Source of the DNA: Chlorella sorokiniana | Taxonomy: Eukaryota > Chlorophyta > Trebouxiophyceae > Chlorellales > Chlorellaceae | Assembly: GCA_025917655.1 (NCBI GenBank) | Contig: CP084617.1 | Span: 1,674,001-1,738,000, forward strand | Reading direction: 5' to 3' | Length of the DNA stretch: 64,000 nt | Shown here: piece by piece, positions 57,113 to 64,000 of the stretch | Layout: the number at the start of each line of letters is the position of its first letter | Numbering within the stretch: the stretch's first letter is position 1 | Notes under the pieces: generated by a model | Database searches by the model: none | Seen by the model: only the letters and a program-made list of their open reading frames with translations | Told to the model about the DNA's origin: nothing | Position numbers and translations under genes: made by a program

Positions 57113-57331
57113 ATGCCCACGCGGAGGGGCCCGCTGCTCAAGAAGCTGCGCTACTACCTGGCCCAGATGCCTCCGGAGAACCTGTTCCCGCACAAGAAGC
57201 TGAACGCGCAGACACGAGCGGTGCTGGACACTCGCGTGATGCGCGAGGGCCTGACCGAGCTGATCGAGGACGTGCAGCAGCGCATCCTGCGCTCGCACCT
57301 CGAGCAGCTGCGCCGCCGCGGGCAGATCTGA
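57113..57331 (+). CDS. Small basic protein of 72 residues, unknown
   Basis: A single exon from the ATG at 57113: MPTRRGPLLKKLRYYLAQMP, then PENLFPHKKLNAQTR, VLDTRVMREGLTELIEDVQQ and RSHLEQLRRRGQI. It is rich in Arg/Lys and Leu, predicted helical, without a membrane segment. The composition and the upstream splice-like CTGTGCAG suggest a real short gene. Size and charge would suit a mitochondrial ribosomal or assembly protein, but no family is recognised. Confidence 0.55.
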   Translation: MPTRRGPLLKKLRYYLAQMPPENLFPHKKLNAQTRAVLDTRVMREGLTELIEDVQQRILRSHLEQLRRRGQI

Positions 57332-57901
57332 AGCGCCCTGCAGCCGTCGCGGGTGCGGCCGCGGCCGGCCCCCAAGGGTTGCCGCCGGGGAGCGCTGCTG
57401 TGCACCATCGTGTCCTGCACTTCCGCCGCTCTCTCCTGCGCTTTTCTATTTCCCTCCCTTGCTCGACGCCCTTTGCGTCATTGCCGTTGCTTCCCAGTCC
57501 TCTCACTCCAATGCGGCTGCCCGTATATTGCGGCAGCCTGCATTGCAATCTCTGCTGCTCTGTATTGCAATCTGCTGCTCTTCTACAGTTTAACGCTCCA
57601 ACGTCATCATACATAAAACCGACAGAACGGCAAGGGGTCTGCGCAGGCTTTTGCAAGGCGGACGTTTAGGGCGTCCACGCTGCGTGCCCCGGGTTGGCGT
57701 CCAAACTTGCAACCTTGACGGCAGCTGATCCCACAGCTCTGCTTCCTACTCTGCAGCTGCCAACAGCAGCCAAGAGATGGATCGGTTTTTGGTCGGGGCA
57801 TTTACGATGCACTACAGCATCAGCGCTCAGGGCATAACATTGCACATCAATCGGCCGGTGGAGAGGAGGACCGAGCAACAGCCGTTCAGCAAGCTTAGAG
57901 G
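57332..57901. other. Convergent intergenic region
   Basis: 3' flank of the 72-residue protein and of mTERF copy F. No gene supported. Confidence 0.45.
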
Positions 57902-59739
57902 TTAATTCAGGGTGCGGCCAGGATCCTGCACGCTCTCGGCGCCCGCTGCTCCCACGTTCTGCTCTGGCGGCAGCTCAGCCAGTATCCGCTGCGCCTCATG
58001 TTCCGCTTCCACCATCAGCTGCTGCCAGGCGGGCAGTCGCTCCAGCTCACTCTGCTTGAATGCGCTCCAGCTCCTGCTGCCCCGCTTCAACAGCCAGCTG
58101 TCAAATGCTGCATCCTTCAAAGAAGCAACCGTGCTCAGGCTTAGCTCCCAGGCTGGCACGCCAATGTGCTCCAGGAACAGCAGCCGCCCCGCCACCCGCT
58201 GCAGCGAAGAGCCCGCCAGGTAGCGGGCATACTGCTCGTAAGCGGCGGCAGCTGATAGCCCCAGGCAGCGCTGCACCGCCAGGCGGTTTGCCACGCAGGA
58301 TGTTGCCAGCCAACGGTATGGAAGCCTGTTGGCGTGGGCCACCGCCGCTGCAAGAGGGTCGGCCACGCCGCACAGCCGCATCACCTCCAGGTTGCGCTGC
58401 CACACCGACGAATCCACCACAAGCAGGTTGGGCCTGCTGGACAGCAAAGAACAAGCTGTCTGCCTGCCAAACACCTGCATACACAGGCCACGGGATGGCT
58501 GTGTGATGCGCCCGATGAGCGGTGGGGATGTAGGGACCATAAAACCCTAGAATCCCCCAAATCAAACTTGCAGAGACGTGTACAGGGCAAACACATCCGG
58601 GCCTTGGCCACTCACTGCCACAAGCGCTTGTGCCCGCTGCCGCAGCGTGTCCTCTGCCACGACGGCGGCGTTCGCCCCACTGTGCAGCACCTTGAGCCAC
58701 AGCTGGCGGTCGGCACCCAGCTCCTGCTGCAGCACCGCCTCCTGAGCTGCCAGGCGCTCGGGGGAACGTCAGCAGGGAAATCGTTTGCTGAAGGCCTGTC
58801 ACCAGCTGCCGCTCTGTCAGGCCCAGCTGCAGCAGGTTGTCTAACCGCTGCTGCAGCGCCTCTGTGCTAGATTGCAGCAGCGTAACGGCCACTGGTCGCC
58901 TGACCAGCAGCTCTCGCAGCAGCTGCTTGCCAGTCTTGCCGACGTCGCTGGCCCTGCACCCACCAGCCAGCAGCGGCGCTAGCACCGCAATGGCTGGTTC
59001 AAAGCTGGCGCTGCAAGCTGCTTCCGGTTGGCACTCAAAGCAGCGTGCTGCCTCAGCCGCTGTCAGCCCCAGTGCCATCAGCTGCCCAAACAGCATCCCA
59101 GCACGGTGCTCCACCGGCCAGCTGAACAGCAGCGGGCACCGCATCAGCAGCCGGCCAAGCTGCCCCTGCTCAATACCCAGGCGATTCAAGTAGGCTGCCA
59201 CTGATTCGCCATGCTGCAGCACATCTTGCTGCGTGTTCTATCAAGCTTGGCCACAGCCCGCGCCAGATCAGCCTCCTCACCGCTCATGCCGCATTGCTCT
59301 GCCAGCGGCGCCAACTCAGCCGCCAAGCTTGCTGGCACCGCCACGTGCTGTCCCCGTCGGTTGACAACCATCTCAGGTTCAGTTTCCTCAGCCATGGCTG
59401 TAGCATGAGCTGCCACACTGCACCGCACGCCAGCCAGATGCCGCCGCCGCCGCTGACATGCTGCTTGCTGCCACCAGGCTTGCTGCAAGCCCTGGACCTT
59501 GGGAGACTGCAAGAGCAACATTACAGCATCTCGGCCCAGACGACCTTGACTGCGCTGCAAACTGGGAGGGTGCCAACGGCGCGCCACAGCCACGACGTCG
59601 TCCCGCCAAGCGGCGGTGGCGGAACCCCTCACCAGGCGATTTGCGCGCTGCAAGGCGGCTGACGATCTCCATGACCACTTATGCCTTGTAGTTGAAGCGG
59701 CTCATGGGCGGCGAAGCCTCCCAACCCCGCCGCGAGCAT
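57902..59739 (-). CDS. mTERF-like gene, copy F (type 2, inverted, apparent frame breaks)
   Basis: Three exons on the minus strand: a first exon around 59739-59633 related to that of copy B (shared SRLAAR before a GTGAGG donor), a second from about 59490 to 58616, and a third at 58474-57902. Exon 2 has EMVVNRRGQHVAVPASLA, then LGIEQGQLGRLLMRCPLLF and LLQLGLTERQLVTGLQQ. Exon 3 reads VFGRQTACSLLSSRPNLLVV, VWQRNLEVMRLCGVADPLAA and LLFLEHIGVPAWELS, and is open to its stop. Breaks lie at a C5 run (58764-58760 on this strand), at the site where B and E break, near 59235 and possibly in exon 1. Two relics in the array (16618-17106, 27241-27345) belong to the same type. It may be a decayed gene or an under-called whole one. 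Confidence 0.55.
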
Positions 59740-60372
59740 CCGTGCTGCCGGTTCCTGCGCTCCAGCACGAGCTCCAGGCGTTCTTTTATATGCGGGATGC
59801 GGTATGATTCGTGCAAGGTGCAACTCCAGCCGCACTCATCAGCCTGCCAGCGCATTGCGGCGCGCGCGCGGCGTGGCGGGCACCTCAGCTGTGATGCCAG
59901 GGCACTGCTCATCCTTGCTGCCTGGCCACAGGTCACGGGAGCCATTGGTTTGAAGCGTATTGTGCAGGTATTAAACTTGACCTTGCAAATTGCAAAGAGG
60001 AGTCCTGTGGTATGCTGGGCCGGGTTGTTTGTCCCTGCCCAGCGCGGGGTGCACATACAAACCGGGACAGCCACACCAACAAAAAGTTGAGGGAAAAGGG
60101 AGGGGAGGGGTTAAGAGACGCGGTACAGGGGTGCAGTCAGGGGTGAAGCAGGGTAGGTAATAGGGTTAGGGGAGGGTAAGGATAACAAATGCAAGGCCAA
60201 ACAGGGCTGTGTGCGTTCTTGGGTGGGCAGGGGGTTGGCGCACAGACCATTTGTGGTGGGTGATGGGGGCGGCGGAGGCCTGCGCCTGAAAAGGCGCTCG
60301 CCTCCCTGCCGCAGGGCAGACGGGGGCGCCCGAGAGCTCCTTGCTGATTGCCAGCGTGTCAAGGTGTTCCAC
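59740..60372. other. Spacer between copy F and kinase gene
   Basis: Upstream of copy F and downstream of the kinase stop. Open frames on both strands lack features. Likely promoter of F and 3' UTR of the kinase. Confidence 0.4.
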
Positions 60373-63300
60373 TCAATTATGCGCGCCACTTTCCAGCTGC
60401 TGCAGCATGTCCCGCAGGGCGGCCGCGATGCCCGCAAACGTGGGCCGCTCCCCGGGAGCCTCCACCCAGCAGCCCTGCATCAGCGCCGTATACGCCGCCA
60501 GCAGCGACGGCGGCAGCGCATCCCCAGGAAGCAGCTCGGGGGCGGCACCGGCAGGCGGGCCCCGGCAAGCACCATGCGCGCAAGCTGCCACGGGTTGGCG
60601 CTCTCCGCCAGCTGGTCGTGGCACCAGGGCAGGTGGAAGGTGAGCAGCTCCCACATGACCTGCGGTACAGGGCGGTACCAGCAACGGTTACACACTATGA
60701 TGTCGGAGCGGCAGCAGCTGAATTAAAGCACGCAGAGCGTGCCCGTGCCCCACAATCGACAGCGGAGATGGAGGCGCCGCCCTCTCCGGCTGAGTGCCCA
60801 ACTGCCTTCCATAAAGAGATGCATCAACAGGAGCACTCCTCCTCATATGCCTGCCCTGGCCACCTTATCCCAAACACAGTCCGACAGACACCCACACCGA
60901 GCTTCCTCCACCCCCACCACCCCTCACCACGCCAAAGGAGAAGACGTCGCTTGGGGGCCCGCCGCCTCTCCCTGGAGCACCTCGGGCGCCAGCCAGCGCG
61001 GGTTGGTCACCTGCAGGGGGAGGAGAGGGGGAAGAGAGGAAACACGCGTGAGCGAGGGAGTGTGTGCATGCACGTGCCAATGGAGAGAGAAAGTGAGCGA
61101 GCAGGCAAAGTGTTGCGGCGTGTTGGGTGAGTGAAAGCAGCCAGAGGGGTCACGACACGACGGGGGGTGCGTGCCGCGCCGACTACTCGCCTCCTGGCTC
61201 GCTGACGCGTCCTCCCCCAAAATCTTGCTCAAGTTGAAATCCGCCACCTGCCAGGGAAAGGCAGAGGGGGTGGAGGGGTGTTTAGGGAAGGCACGGGAAG
61301 GTGGGTGCAGGCATGCTTGTTGCTCAGCAACCAAGACCAAACGAGAGCATGCGCCTGCGGCAAAAGCGGTCCGCCCCGTTCCCCCTTACCTTGACATTCC
61401 AGTCCTTGTCCACCAGCAGGTTGGGGGACTTGAGGTCGCGGTGGACGATGGGCGGCTGGTACGAGTGCAGGTACAGCATGCCCTTGGCGGCGTCCAGGGC
61501 CTGCAGTGGTCATCAACAAGGCGGTACAGGCTGGGCGGCGGGGCGGTGCATGGTTGCGGGGACCTTGGCCAGGGGACAGGCATCCTTGCTGCAGCGGCTG
61601 CCCCGCTGCCGTGAACCGACAGGCAGCCCCCAGCGACGTCATGGCGCGCTCGCTTCCCGTCCCTTGCCCCCTCCCCCATGCTGCACACACCATGGCTAGG
61701 CGCCGCCGCCAGCTCAGCAACGCCGCCGCCTTGCTGGACCGCCGCGCCGCTCGCAGGCAGTCGGCCAGGGACCCGCGAGAGCAGTACTCTGTGACCAGGC
61801 AGGGCGGCGCCAGGCAGGTTCCCATCAGCTGCACGCAGTTGGGGTGGCGCAGCGAGAACATCAAGTCCGCCTCCTGTGGGGGGGGGGGGGGGGGGGGTGG
61901 GGGACTTGTGAGTGGATTGCTTGCGTGTGATATTAGTCTGCGTTGGCAGAGGAGCAAGAGGCGAGCCCCTCCCCACAAGCAAGCCCGCAGCAAAGACGTC
62001 CTGCCACGTAACGCCACTTCTACGTCCCTCAACCGCCAGACCACCACAGCTTCCGCTGCCGGCGCTGCCCGCTTCCCCTGCCCCCCCCGCCCCCCCCCCG
62101 GGGGCGGCAGCCACACCGCCACTGCCACATCCACCACCGCCGCCGCCGCACCTCCTGCAAGCGCGTGAGCACCGGTGAGGGCTGCGCCAGCGCCTCCGCC
62201 AGGGACCCCGTGTCCTGCAGCTGCGCCTGCGCCAGCAGCACCTTCACGGCCACGGGGTGGCGTGCCACTCGGCACGGTACACCTGCGGGACAGCATAGAG
62301 GGAGGGGACGCATGCGACGCGTCGGCCCTTGGGCACAGCCATACCGCCTCGTCCATTCAACAAAGGTCCCCTCCCAACCTGTGCCTGCGCCCTTGCCCCC
62401 TTTCCCAACAAGAAGTGAAGAAGTACGAAACAACTACAAGCGGCCTCACCCGTCCAAAGGCCCCCTCCCCAATCTTCTCCTCCAGCTCCAGCTGCTCAAA
62501 GGGGATGGCCCACAGCGCGCTCTCCTGGGAGGAAAGCGCGCGGCGCGGCGCCCGGCCCCGCAGCCAGCGAGCTCTGGCGGCTGAAGGGCGGCGTCTGGGC
62601 GGGGAGGCGCCGGAGCCTGGGCTGCTGCCGCCGTGCTGCTGCGGGAGGCGACGAAGGAGGAGGGGGAGGAAGAAGAGTTGAAGGAGAGGGCAGTGGTGTG
62701 CGCGCAATGCGGCTCCAGCAGCCAATGAAAAGGGCTGATAACAATTTGCTGCATCTTTGCTGCCCTGCGCCTGCTTAACAGCTCACCCGCGTGCGAATGT
62801 AGGACAGGAAGAGGTCGTCGCCCTCGGGATCGCCGGTGCTGCCGCCCGGCGCCTCCAGCGTGCCGGTGCTGCAGCAGCGGGAAGGGGGCGGCGGAGGGCT
62901 CCAGGTCAGCTGGAGTGGGGCAGGGTTCTGCGCCCGGCAGCCTGAAACCGTGCCGGAATACTCCGGCGGGTGGTACGCAAGGGTTGGAACGGCGGCCGCA
63001 AATGGCCCCAGGCCAGGGGGTGCGGGGAGGGGAGTCGCGGGTTCGCAACAGCAAGCGGCAAGTGAGACGATGCTACCAGAGACGCGGAGCGCAGGCGCCT
63101 GCGGCTGCTTCCCCTTGACGAAAAGCTGCAAACAGCCGCATGCGGCAAAGTGAGCGCGCCTGTTGAAGGGGTTGTCCCGCCCGCCAGGCAGCACGCTGTG
63201 CGCTGTGCCTGGTGTGCTGCCCGACACATCCGACCGCTGCCGCGCAATGCCTCCGGCCAGGGCGGAGCCGCCGCCGGCCTTGGCGCCCCTGCCGCCAACC

Positions 63301-64000
63301 AGCGGCGCGAGGCCGCCGGCTGCAAGCACGGCCGAATCGGCCGAGGCGGTGGCTGCTGCCTGGCTGGAGGCGTCGTCAGAGTCCAGGTGGATGACCACGG
63401 TATCGCAGGCGGTACCATCAGTACCACCGGTACCGCCGTCCTTGCTGTCCAGGGAGTGCGACTTGGGGGAGAGGCGCGGCGAGGGCAGAGCGCCCTTGGG
63501 CGCCGCCGCCACCTGCTGCGCGCGGCCGCGGCGGCGCCGCCACACCACGCACGCTGCCGCTGACGCGATGGCCGCCACTGCAGCCCCCGCCGCGATGCCC
63601 GCGATGGCGCCGGCGCTGAGCCCCGAACCCGAGGAGGAGGCTGCGGCGTCGGGCGGCGGGGCGGGGGTGGCGGGCGTGGAGGCTGCTGCCGAGGTGCGCA
63701 CGAGGGAGTAGAGTGCCTGGCCCGGCGAGTAGCTGCTGTCGCTGCCGACACCCAAGTCTGCGGCAGGAGGGGGGCAGTGTGTGGGTGTGTTCCTTTGCGT
63801 GGCGTCAGGGTGGTGGGGATGTACTGGGTGGAGGGCGGGATGTGTGGGTGCAGAGCATCAAGAGACGGGGCAGGGGCAAGGGAAGGCCATCCGTCGCCGG
63901 CGGCCGGAGCAGCGGCACGGCATGTCCCAGGTGCCTCCCCCGCATCTCGCAGCTTCCCCATGGCTTCCGGGCACCCACCCGGCAGCTGCTCCACGTCCAC
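60373..64000 (-). CDS. Membrane-anchored TKL (Raf-like) protein kinase, N-terminus beyond window
   Basis: Partial: the extracellular side runs off the right edge. Reading leftward, [20 protein letters not shown] is a membrane segment followed by VVWRRRRGR and a Ser-rich juxtamembrane part ([15 protein letters not shown]). The kinase domain has [82 protein letters not shown] and [17 protein letters not shown], and ends at 60373. This is the TKL/CTR1-like pattern. The DFG glycine is Asn (DFN). The intron after exon 61191-61247 has a GC donor (GAG|GCGAGT). The frame changes at short runs on the plus strand, G4 62254-62257 and G5 60953-60957; one more base at each would restore VAVKV and SDVFSFGVV. 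Confidence 0.75.
61878..61897 (+). repeat. Poly-G run of 20 in an intron
   Basis: Uninterrupted G20 in an intron of the TKL kinase gene, on the opposite strand to the gene. Confidence 0.9.

Noticed and set aside
60111-60180. GGGTTAGGG-like strings suggesting telomere repeats
   Set aside because: Only one or two irregular copies occur, with no tandem TTTAGGG array.
1-64000. Transposable elements, tRNA or rRNA genes
   Set aside because: No transposase, reverse transcriptase, terminal repeats or tRNA-like cloverleaf could be recognised by reading; the large repeats are all explained by the mTERF units.

Overview
The window looks like nuclear DNA of a GC-rich green alga, most likely a Chlorella-like trebouxiophyte. 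The evidence is very high GC, alanine- and proline-rich proteins, many short GT-AG introns (about 50-400 nt), and a eukaryotic gene set: CDC6, an SDF2-type ER protein, dehydroascorbate reductase, mitochondrial-type uL14 and receptor-like kinases. The organism name is an inference. I saw no tRNA, rRNA, CRISPR array, retroelement or virus-like element.

Layout. 0.3-3.7 kb (+): dsRNA-binding protein with an RS-rich tail. 3.9-6.7 kb (+): RmlD/MAT2B-like short-chain dehydrogenase. 7.7-13.6 kb (+): five-pass membrane protein of the plant At2g12400/tweety-like kind. 13.7-27.3 kb (+): tandem array of five mTERF-like genes (A-E) plus two relics, in repeat units of about 2.5 kb that include flanking DNA. 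27.9-34.6 kb (-): CDC6. 35.1-37.5 kb (+): SDF2-like MIR-domain protein, divergent from CDC6. 38.1-45.7 kb (-): LRR receptor-like kinase. 46.9-48.7 kb (-): two small unknown genes. 49.3-51.5 kb (+): DHAR. 51.9-52.9 kb (+): uL14m. 53.1-53.4 kb (+): small membrane protein. 53.9-56.5 kb (-): coiled-coil protein. 57.1-57.3 kb (+): 72-residue basic protein. 57.9-59.7 kb (-): a sixth mTERF-like gene (F), inverted and 31 kb from the array. 60.4 kb to the right edge (-): membrane-anchored TKL kinase, cut by the window.

The main finding is the mTERF-like cluster. Copies A, C, D and E share a 58-codon first exon that looks like an organelle-targeting peptide, the same intron phases, and about 115 bp of conserved DNA just upstream of the start codon. 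Copy B has a first exon related to that of the distant copy F but a third exon almost identical to that of A, so it is a mosaic. This points to recent tandem duplication with gene conversion.

A caution applies to the whole window. Many genes show a one-base frame break, and nearly all of these lie at short homopolymer runs that are one base too short. The simplest reading is under-called homopolymers in the assembly, so most of the seemingly broken mTERF copies may be whole. Several introns use GC-AG instead of GT-AG borders.
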